DNA of 64,000 nucleotides from Astragalus membranaceus (Eukaryota; Streptophyta; Magnoliopsida; Fabales; Fabaceae), in contig CM076849.1 of NCBI GenBank assembly GCA_039519185.1, forward strand, positions 372,001 through 436,000, in the 5' to 3' direction. A program made the position numbers and the translations under genes. The notes beneath the pieces are model-generated. The model was not told the origin of the DNA. It made no database searches and saw nothing but the letters and a program-made list of their open reading frames with translations. Shown here piece after piece: positions 11,657-22,528 of this stretch (the stretch's first letter is position 1; every line of letters starts with the position of its first letter).

Positions 11657-12927
11657 ATGTTTATTTATTTTCTTGCATATTGGACTGCGACACCTAAAAG
11701 GAAGAAAAAATTTGAAGAGACAGCCAGGCAATTGCGAGTTACATGCACTAGAAGTTTGGCTTTAGATTGCCAAACCAAATGGAATTCAACATACAAGATG
11801 CTTGATATTGCCATTTCATATCAGGAGGTATTCAGTCGTTTAAAACAACGTGAGTCCCAATACACTTGTTTGCCAACTAGTTTACAATGGAAATTTGCAA
11901 AGAATGTTTGTGAAAGATTGAAATTATTCAATACTATCACTGAAGTTGTTTCTGGCACTAAATATCCCACTTCAAATTTGTATTTTTCTAAGATATGTGA
12001 TGTCAAATTGGCAATTTCCAAATGGATTGGTGAGTCTGATGCATTGATTAAACAAATGGCTGAAAAGATGTCGGCAAAATTTGATAAATATTGGAATGTT
12101 ATTCATGATATAATGGGAGTTGCTAGTGTCTTGGATCCTAGATTCAAAATGGATTTGGTGGAGTATTATTATGAGAAAATGCATGGGCAAGATTCTTCTA
12201 TTGCTGAAATTCAAAAGATCAAAGATTTGTGTTATGATTTGATTTCGGACTATCAATCTCAAATGAATCAAGGATCCAACAATGACTCTTCAATGTTGGC
12301 TGCTAGTGGTGATGATGCTCTTGATGATTTTGATGCATATATGGAGAGGAAAAAAAGAGAAAAAACATCATCTGTGAAGACTGAGTTGGACCATTATTTA
12401 GAGGAAGATGTTATTCCAAGAAAAAGTTCAGATTTTGATATTTTAATGTGGTGGAAGTTGAATGGTGTCAAGTATCCAACACTCCAAGCAATTGCGAAGG
12501 ATGTGTTAGCAATTCCTGTTTCTACCGTATCTTCTGAATCATCATTCAGCACTAGCGGTATTATCTTAAGTCCCCATCGCAGTCGACTTCATTGGACTAC
12601 TTTAGAGGCTTTGATGTGTGCTAGAAGTTGGTTATGGAGTGTTGAAAAGACGGGTATGTATTAAATTATTCATTCTAATATCTATATAAATGACAAACAT
12701 TTTATATAATTTAAGTACGATATTTGATATTAACAGGTGGTTCTAATACTAAATTATGCGATGCATATGCTACTTTGTTCGATGAAATGGAGTGTGATGA
12801 TGAAGGTATTCTTTACTTTATTTGCTTCAAATTTTATAAGGTTTAATGTTTATATTTTAACATTTGTTGTCTTAATCAAAATACAGGTGAACTTGCAAGC
12901 TCTGTTATAACCCATTTTGAAGAATGA
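11657..12927 (+). CDS. hAT transposase, C-terminal part (truncated)
   Basis: Three exons: up to 12653, 12737-12805 and 12887-12927. The introns have clean gt..ag borders, and the joined frame ends at TGA 12925-12927. The protein starts inside the transposase: TKWNSTYKMLDIAISYQEVF, then the DUF4413-like region (VLDPRFKMDLVEYYYEKM), then the hAT dimerisation region near the C-terminus (WWKLNGVKYPTLQAIAKDVL, PVSTVSSESSFST). The BED zinc finger and the first catalytic residues are missing. No ORF for them is seen upstream, and an acceptor-like ttgtag at 11633 suggests a lost 5' exon. The 11657 ATG is only the first in frame. It would not be catalytically active, although the dimerisation part could persist as a partial protein. 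Confidence 0.8.
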
Positions 12928-13442
12928 AGATGATCGATAGATGTCTTGTCAAGTGATAATTTTCATTTTGAAGATGCTAATTTGTAACACTAGTTTACTT
13001 GTTAGTCCCTATTTTGTAATGTTAGTTGTTTTGATAATTTAAAACTTGGTTTGGTTGTATGGTGACAAATTAGAATTGGGCTTATTTTGTAACCAAAAAC
13101 TTTGGAGCTTAATTTGAACACTTTTAATGATTTTGTTTCAACAATTTGGAAACAGACAATATGAAATTAATCTATGTTTCAAACAGGTACTTAATAGTGT
13201 GGCGGGTTTATCTCGGGTTTGGGGTCGGGTTTTTCCCCGCAGGATGAAAATTGGGTTTTTACTCAATAGTGGAGCGGGGACGAGGACGAGGCGGGGAAAC
13301 CCGATCCCCATCGGGGGCGGGGTTGGGGATACATATTTCATCCCCGACGGGTTTGGGGTCAGGGTCGGGGAACGGGTAGTGTGGCGGGGTCGGGGACGGG
13401 GAGAGTAAAAACCGACCCCGCCCCGCCCCGTTGCCATATCTA

Positions 13443-13833
13443 ATCCCAAAAGAAAGGTAGAGGAGTAGGGTTGCAGAGAGGAAGAGAAAAATTGGGCTTC
13501 AGGGAGAGGAAGAGAGAAGAATGGCGGAGGAGGAGGCTTTTAGTGAGAGAAGAAGAAATGTGAGGAAGTGGTTTCGTTTTTCTTTTGTTTTTAAACTTTA
13601 ACTTTAAATTAATTTAAAATAAATAAACAAACATATTATACAACTAGTCTGTATCCGTATATTGGTCCATTATTGGGCAATTTTTTGGTCGGAATAGCAT
13701 TATTCTAATAATAATTGTGGTTTTGTATTAAAAAATTATTGTAGCTGTTATTGTTACACGACGAAAAGAGAGGGGTTTAGATAGCGGGTTGCGGGTGGAA
13801 GGAAGGAGAGTGCATTGAGTTGAGATAGGTTTG
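13443..13833 (+). other. Region between hAT element and PreP
   Basis: The first part (13451-13570) is purine-rich (aggaagagaga repeats). The rest is AT-rich and is the presumed promoter and 5' leader of PreP. No promoter element stands out. A CT-rich stretch starts just after the PreP ATG. Confidence 0.4.
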
Positions 13834-16800
13834 ATGGAAAGGGCTGCACTTGTTCGTTCTCTGTCTCTCTCCAGCACCAGATACTCATACTCATACTTGT
13901 GTCGCTCCATAACCACCCTCTTCCCAGCGAGTGCGTGTACAACAACAAGGGCAAGAGCGAGGAGATCCTCCTCCTCTTTATCCTTCTCCCGCCGCCACGC
14001 CACAACCAGAACAAGTACCAAAACCAGGCTGCTTCCCTCTTCCTCTTCTTCATCGTCTTCTCCGCTCTTTTACTTCCGCAACCAGAAGCGCAACCATTTC
14101 TCCACTTCCGCCTCCCCTAGAGCCGTTCTTTCATCTCCAGGTATCCTTCTCTCTTCCTCTATATCTACCTAGTCATCACGCTTTCCTTTTTGTACTTGTA
14201 ATTTTCAATGAAATATATGGGGCTTTGTATTTGGTGGTAGATTTTGCTGAGGTAAAGGATGAATTCGCCCATCAACTGGGGTTCGAGAAAGTTTTGGAGG
14301 AATTCATTCCGGAATGCAAATCAAAAGCTGTGCTCTTCCGCCACATCAAGACTGGGGCTCAAGTCATGTCTGTTTCCAATGACGATGAGAATAAAGTCTT
14401 TGGCATTGTTTTCCGCACTCCTCCGTAAGTCAACTCAACTAACTAACTTCTTCCTCTCCGTCCGCTTCATCCATCAATCAATCAATCAATCAATCAATCT
14501 CATTTATGCACTTGCTCTGTCTTTCTTTGCAGCAAAGATTCCACTGGCATCCCCCACATTTTGGAGCACAGCGTATTGTGTGGCTCACGTAAATATCCTT
14601 TGAAAGAACCCTTTGTTGAGTTATTGAAAGGAAGCCTGCACACTTTCCTCAATGCATTCACATATCCTGATAGGACTTGTTACCCTGTGGCTTCCACAAA
14701 TACCAAGGTATTCATATTATATTAATTCACTTTCAATTCAATTCAATCTAACGCCTCTTCCTCTGCACTGCAGGATTTTTATAATTTGGTTGATGTCTAC
14801 CTCGATGCCGTTTTCTTTCCTAGATGTGTCCAGGACTTTCAGACTTTTCAACAGGAGGGTTGGCACTATGAGCTCAATGACCCTTCTGAAGATATCACTT
14901 ATAAAGGTTTCCTATCCCTCTATTCTATTCTATTCCTTACCTCATCATCCTTTCCTTTCCTTTCCATCCATTTCTAATCTAATTAACTCTTATTACTTGT
15001 TCCAGGTGTTGTGTTTAATGAGATGAAGGGTGTCTACTCTCAACCAGATAATATACTTGGACGGGCTTCTCAACAGGCTAGTTTCTTAATGTCTTGCCCT
15101 TGCCCTTTTTGTTTTGTATCGAGCTCTCTCATTTTCCTATTCTACTTTACATATCACCACCCTTGGGAGTATGGAAATGGAACATTTCAATAGTTCATGG
15201 ATGGTGGTACTTTAAGCCTTCTCTTTATTTCTTGATCTCTATACAGCTGGTTTTTTTAATAGTGTCTGATAACATAGTCTTATAAAGATTTTATTCCTTG
15301 CTGTCGGAAATTCGGAATTGCTTTTTAAATCGTGTTGATATTTCTTTTTGCACTTTGTAAGCTCCCGTCTCTGGATCCTGAAAGCACCACATTCACTAAA
15401 TTCACGCTAGATATATATTTACTATCAATTCCAATTTCATTTTTTAAGTACCAATTATGAAAGTTTTATGTGACCTTTTTTTGTAACTTCAATTTGTGTG
15501 CATTTGATACAGGCTCTTTTCCCGGATACCACTTATGGTGTTGACAGTGGAGGTGATCCTCAAGTTATTCCCAAGTTGACATTTGAGGAGTTTAAGGTTT
15601 GTTTTGAGAATCATGTTAACTAAGTATTGTGGTATATAGAGTTAACTAGTTTATACAAGGGATTCTGTTTGTGTGTGACATAGATATATGCGGTATAGCC
15701 GGAAAAAATGTGCATTTTCAAATGCACTTCTACCTTGGTGACCTTTTTTTACTTGCAAATAGTTTACCGTAGATCACAATAGTATCATTTGCAAATATTT
15801 AATTGTTTTATTTCAAAATTTTCACTCTGAACTTAATTGACAGGAATTTCACAGCAAGTATTACCATCCCAGTAATTCGCGAATATGGTTTTATGGAGAT
15901 GATGATCCAAATGAGCGCCTCCGCATCCTAAGTGGTAATAAGATCTAGTTTAATTTGCTCTTTAAATATTGAGGCTGAGAATTGGGGAGAGTGGCCTTGT
16001 TGTAACCAATGTTGTGTTGTCAAATTGCCTCCATGGCATTATGGCATGGTGGATACTGTGCCAGCCGCCAGATGGGCCATAATACCTATTTATACCCTGA
16101 CTTCTAATCAGAATGAGTGACTAAAGAGTGTGGTCTGACTTGCTGTGCAAACCCATTCTATGACAATCATCAAGTGCTAGGGACTTGGGTATTATGGGGT
16201 GCTCCAATCCCACTTTGGGTAGTATGGAATGCTCGGTGGAGTATATAAGTGGCTTGATTCTTCCCCCTTGATAGCTAGCTTTTAAGGAAGGTTTCCCCAA
16301 GTGCTTAAATACTTATCATCCGGATATTATTGGATGACCTTGAGGGTGCTCTCTGAGTGCTCACAGAAGGCCCTTCTGTGTAATGGGTCTAATCCCAGCA
16401 AGTCAGCATTCAGTAACCTGCTACATTTCCCTTTGTGCATGTCTTTATAGTTAAACGCCGAGCCTAGTTGCTCCCTCCTAGTCTCCTACAGTCTATCGGA
16501 TATAAATAACAAAGAAGACTTCATGGATAAATTTGTATTGCTGTTGAATTATTTTGTACGATTCTTGGGGATATCTTATCCCCTCTATCTAAGATTTCTT
16601 TGTAAAAAATTACTGCCTATTTTTGGATGTCTTAAAAGTGACAGATGTTTATAGTTATTTTTATAGTACTGGGACAGGGTAATAAAGTCTACAAGTTAAA
16701 ATGTTGTATCCCTTTCTGAAATTGCATTAATATGCTCATTTTTGGAATTGGAACAAGCACCGAGTTGTGTTGAGTTCCCCTTTGAAGATCCTATATTGTC

Positions 16801-19800
16801 TAACAGCATCCCTTGTATTTCCATATTTATCTCCCTTTGGATTTATACTTCTCTATTACCACATTTGATTTGTTCACTGTTACTCTTTGTTGCTAACTGA
16901 GAATCTTATTGGCATGATTGCACTATTTTCTATTCATGTTCTATATTTCAGAATTCAGACCAGTTATGGGAATAATTTTAGAGTTCTGACATGTAGCAAT
17001 TAGCCACTAACTTCTGCATCTTCTCTATTGTCCAGAGTATTTAGACATGTTTGATGCAAGTTCAGCCCCAAATGAATCAAAGGTTGAAGCACAAAAGCTA
17101 TTTTCAAAGCCAGTCCGGATTGTTGAGACATATCCTGCAGGGGAAGGAGGTGGTTTGAAGAAGCATATGGTCTGCCTTAACTGGTTGCTCTCTGATAAGC
17201 CCTTGGACTTGGAAACTGAGCTAGCACTTAGTTTTCTGAATCATCTTCTGCTGGGTACCCCTGCTTCACCACTGAGAAAAATTTTGCTAGAAAGTAGACT
17301 GGGTGATGCCATTGTTGGTGGTGGGTTAGAAGATGAACTTCTCCAGCCTCAATTTAGCATTGGAATGAAGGGCGTTTCTGAAGATGATATTCACAAGGTA
17401 GAAGAACTGATAATGAGTACACTTAAAAAGTTGGCTGAAGAAGGTTTTGATACAGATTCCATTGAGGCTTCTATGAATACAATTGAATTTTCTCTCAGAG
17501 AGAACAACACTGGGTCATTTCCTCGTGGCTTGTCCCTCATGCTTCAATCCATTGTAAGATAAGCTTAATTTATTTTTGTAGTGTAGAAAATAGGCATCCT
17601 TTGCTGATTGAGATTTATAATTGTTTTGGTTTGCATATTTAGGGTAAATGGATTTATGATATGAATCCCTTTGAGCCACTGAAGTATGAGAAACCTCTCC
17701 AAGACCTAAAATCTAAAATAGCAAAGGAGGGCTCTAAATCTGTTTTTTCTCCACTAATAGAGAAATTCATCTTGAACAACCCTCATCAAGTAACTGTGGA
17801 AATGCAGGTGGTTATTTACTTACTTTAGCCTTGAAACCTGTTTTGTGTGAAGCCATTTTGCACCCAATATGTTGGTTATTGATGAATTTTTTTCTTGTCA
17901 GCCTGACCCTGAAAAAGCTGCTCGTGATGAAGCGATGGAGAAACAGATATTGCAGAAAGTTAAAACTAGTATGACAACAGAAGATTTGGCAGAATTGACT
18001 CGTGCTACTCATGAGCTAAGGCTTAAGCAGGAAACCCCTGACCCACCAGAAGCTTTGAAAACTGTTCCTAGTCTTTCTCTTCAAGATATTCCTAAAGAAC
18101 CTATTCATATTCCCACTGAGGTTATCATTACATTTACCTTGGGTGAGATTCTTATGTGTTTGCCTATAACCTATAAAGATTCACAAGGACTTGCATGCAT
18201 GTTAAATGTAGGTTGGGGATATCAATGGAGTAAAAGTTTTGCAGCATGATCTCTTCACCAATGACGTTGTTTACACCGAAATAGTCTTCGACATGAGTTT
18301 TTTGAAGCAAGAGCTTCTTCCATTGGTGCCATTGTTTTGGTAATCATACAACCTCTATACGATGTTTTACATTGTTTCCATCCGTCTATAGTTCCTGATA
18401 TTACATGCATAGTGGTTTTCTCTAATACCAATTAAATTGGTAGTTATATTGTTATCGACCTTGCCTGGTCTGGAGTTCAGTTATTTTTGTTTAACTTCAA
18501 TTCAGAAGATGCTTTGGCTCCATATAGGTTTCGTGTTAAAGTGATTCTAAAAACAAAACATTAGCTTTTGTCGTATACTCCTACCCAAACTCTCTACCGG
18601 ATTGTTTTTATTCTCAACATATTTCTTTTTAGTATTATTGTTAATATTAGAGTGAAAGAATCTCATATGCTTTGGAGAGAAGATGAAAAAGAAAGGAAAT
18701 CAGAAACTGTAATTTGTGATTGTTATTGAATAGTGAGAATCTGTTAAGAGAGTTTATATAGGTGATCTTATCTTACACCAACTTCTTAATTAACACTTAG
18801 GTTAGTTAGGAATACTAACTGCACAAGCTGAAAGCTAACATCAGCACTTATAACACGTGCTTAAGTACAACAAAGGCAGTCCACATCAGCTAGTAGAGCT
18901 GACAGTGTGATCTAACTAAGAGAACATAACCAATATTCATACTCTTATAGTTAACAATAAATCTTTTCCATTTTCTTTTTGATGTTTTTATTCTTCCATT
19001 CCTCATCATTTCTATACTAAAAGCATCTTCTTGATAGATAAATGACAAATCTAATGTTTACATCAATCTCTGCAACTCCCCCATGTTAATTTTGACAGTC
19101 AATCATTGCTGGAGATGGGCACAAAGGACTTGAGTTTTGTCCAATTAAACCAATTGATTGGGAGAAAAACTGGAGGAATATCAGTTTATCCATTCACATC
19201 ATCAGTGCGGGGCAAGGAAGATCCATGTAGTCACATGATTGTTCGAGGCAAAGCCATGGCTGGACATGCTGAAGACCTTTATGACTTGGTACTTTTTCTT
19301 GTTCAAACATTCTCTGTTTCAATGATAAAAAATAAAAAATAATACTCAAGGCTTTGGATTATTGGCCTAACATTTCTATTTTCATCATGTAATGCCTAAT
19401 TTTACACTGCTACTTAACTCCAGGTTAATTCTGTTCTTCAAGATGTCCAATTTACGGACCAACAACGTTTTAAACAATTTGTTTCCCAGAGTCGAGCAAG
19501 AATGGAGGTAAGTATCAAATAATTATGTGGAAAAATGATAAACGGTCAATATGCAGAACATTCATACCAATTATCTATTTTGTACATTTTTGTCTTTTGT
19601 CAGAACCGGCTAAGAGGCAGTGGTCATGGAATTGCAGCTGCAAGGATGGATGCAAAACTAAATGCAGCAGGCTGGATGTCAGAAAATATGGGTGGTCTCA
19701 GGTTGGAATACTAAGACACTCGTATTAAATGCTTCTAACAGTAATAAATTTATATGACGCAACAGTATGACATGATCTGTGTTAGATTTGAAGTTTCGTG

Positions 19801-21680
19801 ATTGTCCTTTTTGATCTAGTCCTTATGTTTGGTTCCGAAACAGACATTTATTTTCTATTGTATGCTTTTATTATATTATTATATTCTGGTTTATTCTTTT
19901 TAGTTACCTTGAATTCCTCCAAACTCTTGAAAAGAGAGTTGATCAAGATTGGGCTGATATCTCATCATCACTTGAGGAGATCCGCAAATCTGTATTTTCC
20001 AAGCAAGGCTGCTTGATAAATATCACTGCCGATGGGAAAAACCTTGCAAACATGGAAAAATTGGTGACCAAATATGTTGATATGCTCCCTACTAGCTCTC
20101 CCATCGCAACAACAAATACTTGGAATGTTAGACTTCCATTGACAAATGAAGCTATTGTGATTCCTACTCAGGTAAGATTATTTAATTTGTAATCCTTTGT
20201 GTACATAAGTTTATTTCTGTTGTACACAGGCAGACTAGTATCTTTAAGCCCAAATTTAATTTAATTTAAATTTCTTTTGTTGCATTTAATTTTTTTAATC
20301 ATTAAATCATGGTGTTTCTTTCCACAGGTTAATTACGTTGGAAAAGCAACCAACATTTATGATACTGGTTATAAGCTTGATGGGAGTGCATATGTTATTT
20401 CCAAATACATTAGTAATGCTTGGTTGTGGGATCGTGTACGTGTTAGTGGTGGAGCTTATGGAGGTTTCTGTGATTTTGATACACATTCAGGTATTATGGA
20501 GCTTATTTAGCCATAATTATTGAGTAGCATCCTTGCAATCTTACCTTTTGTTTTTGTCTAGGAGTGTTCTCCTTCTTATCTTATCGCGATCCCAACTTGT
20601 TGAAGACACTTGACGTATATGATGGAACCGGGGACTTCTTAAGGGAACTGGAAATAGATGATGATACTCTAACAAAATCTATAATAGGGACCATAGGGGA
20701 TGTAGATGCCTATCAACTTCCTGATGCCAAAGGTTATAGTAGGTATGAAGATCAGAAAATTGATGCTTTCGCAGCTTGTTTCTATGGATTTTTGCTCTTT
20801 TGTTAAATTAGTACTTGTAGTAGTTACTTCTAAGTTTACCGATGTTAATGCTTTCTATTATTTGCAAATTATGCTTGCTGTCCATTTCGTTTGCAGTATG
20901 TTGCGGTACTTGCTGGGTATCACAGAGGAAGAAAGGCAAAGGAGACGTGAAGAGATATTATCTACAAGGTAAAATTTCTGATTGATTACCAATATTCAAA
21001 ACCTGATCTAATCTTCTAACTTTAATGAATACATGGCCATTTGATCCACTGCTATTGATAAATCAAAAGAATGCAGTCTGCTCTCAATACATTTTTTGCA
21101 TGGTAGTGAGCCACTAACCATCCTAAAAGAACCTTCGCAATCCAGATCAACTTCAATTTTATCACGGTTGATTGTGTCGTTTTACATTTGGTTTTGCTGC
21201 TCACAGTGACTAACTAATGTTCCAGAATGTGTAGCTTTATGGTCTGTTCGGGAGAGAAATTTGGGAGGGTTAAGTCTATATATTTGAGATTTTAAAAAAT
21301 TGAAGTAATAATACGATAAATAATAATATAACACTTTTGTAATATTGCAAGAGAGCTATGCCTCCTTGTTGTCCAAGGGATATGGATACTTTGGCATATG
21401 AATCTATATGCTACCTGGAAAACTTGGTACTAAGACATATGCTTTGCAGTTTTTTTTTGTGGTGTTACAAAGGAACAAAAAGAAATGGACGCAGTTTGAA
21501 ACCATTCGTTCTTATTCTGTTTTATTGTTTTCCCTCAGTGTGAAGGATTTCAAACAATTTATTGACGCAATGGACGCAGTTAAGGATAAAGGGGTTGTGG
21601 TTGCAGTGGCATCTCCCGAGGATGTTGATGCGGCAAACAAGGAGCTTTCCAACTTCTTTCAAGTAAAGAAAGCCCTTTAG
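13834..21680 (+). CDS. PREP: Presequence protease (PreP), organellar M16C zinc metallopeptidase
   Basis: Degrades cleaved mitochondrial presequences, plastid transit peptides and other short peptides in both organelles. Exons: 13834-14140, 14241-14424, 14533-14707, 14774-14906, 15006-15076, 15513-15596, 15844-15934, 17036-17553, 17643-17807, 17902-18120, 18212-18339, 19099-19288, 19424-19507, 19604-19701, 19904-20171, 20328-20490, 20562-20742, 20897-20968, 21539-21680. They join in phase into 1090 aa (Arabidopsis PreP1 is about 1080). The inverted zinc motif is HILEH (H172, E175, H176), with the distal ligand E272 in FNEMKG, the spacing usual for the family. The first 100 residues are rich in S, T and R and poor in acidic residues, as expected for a dual-targeting presequence. 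The M16C half after exon 9 and the C-terminal VRVSGGAYGG region are intact. Intron 5 uses a GC donor. The gene looks functional. Confidence 0.95.
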
Positions 21681-22089
21681 GTTTAGGATTTATTCCTCGA
21701 GAATTTTGTATAATTTTCTTGTACTGCTGTGGTAACTATTTTATATAGAATAAATTATTATAGCTGCTTCTTTTTTCCCCCTTATTTTTTAAGAGTATTA
21801 CTAGTTCTCCATTTCCTCGCACACCCTTATTACTATTATAGCTGCTTTTAATTATTTATTTGTTCTAGTTAAGGATTCCACTGTTGATGTAATGCAGGCA
21901 GTTTTACTATACACCATGTTTTTAAGTAGTGTACCTTTTTTGAATGGGCTATATGAATCCCAACTATTCCTCTCTTTTCTTTTCTCCCCCACCACCCACT
22001 CCTAGCCAGTACCTCCCCCTCTCCCTTCACTGAACTCTCCTTCCCCTCACTCCATTCTCTCTCGTCTTTCCTCTGCCACTACATGTATT
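21681..22089 (+). other. PreP 3' flank
   Basis: AT-rich, with possible poly(A) signals (agaataaatt near 21747). There is a C/T-rich patch at 21975-22080. No gene is seen. The five bases before 22090 (gtatt) are the left target duplication of the next element. Confidence 0.5.
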
Positions 22090-22494
22090 TGTGACAGTAA
22101 TAATATTAGTATTTACCTTTTTACCTAGTAGGTTTAATTCTAGCACTCTTATGCTTTTGTCTTGTTGTGTGATTCACCATGATCTAGAATATTCCTAGGG
22201 AATGACTCACCTAGTTTCTAGAAGCTAGTATAGCATCTAGGTTAGAATATTCCTAGCATCTAGCATTGAGTGGCTAATCATGTGTAGCCTCATTTGCCTA
22301 TATATTAGAACTAGCATGTAATGAATGAATCAACCAATCAATATCAAATCAAATACCTCTTATCCCTAAAAATTCTCTCTTTTATTCCTCTCAACTCATG
22401 AATCAACGAAGGGTATTCATCCCATTACCTCTCCTGGCTTGAGTTAGGATATTATCGGAGTTCATTCTCCCTAGTATCCATTTATCCGGTTACA
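22090..22494 (+). repeat. 5' LTR of the non-autonomous element
   Basis: 405 bp, from TGTGACAG to GGTTACA. A TATA-like tatatatt lies near 22300, so U3 is about the first 230 bp. The primer-binding site tggtatcaaagc starts 2 bp after its end and differs at one base from the usual initiator-Met site. Confidence 0.88.
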
Positions 22495-22528
22495 ATTGGT
22501 ATCAAAGCATCGACTTGGTGCTTCCGCT

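Larger units (their letters stand above)
10732..13442 (+). mobile_element. hAT transposon with exact 8-bp target duplication
   Basis: Bounded by the duplication ATCCCAAA (10724-10731 and 13443-13450). The ends are imperfect inverted repeats: TAGGCATGGCA on the left, and TAGATATGGCA read from the right. Subterminal regions are packed with G-rich motifs (cggggac, cgggttcgggttcgggg) in both orientations, as in many hAT elements, where they bind transposase. The interior holds the C-terminal part of a RICESLEEPER-type transposase. It is probably defective because the N-terminal part is not present. Confidence 0.92.

Noticed and set aside
13127..13449. Open frames on both strands at the right end of the hAT element
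   Set aside because: Low-complexity G/C-rich subterminal repeats. No protein features.
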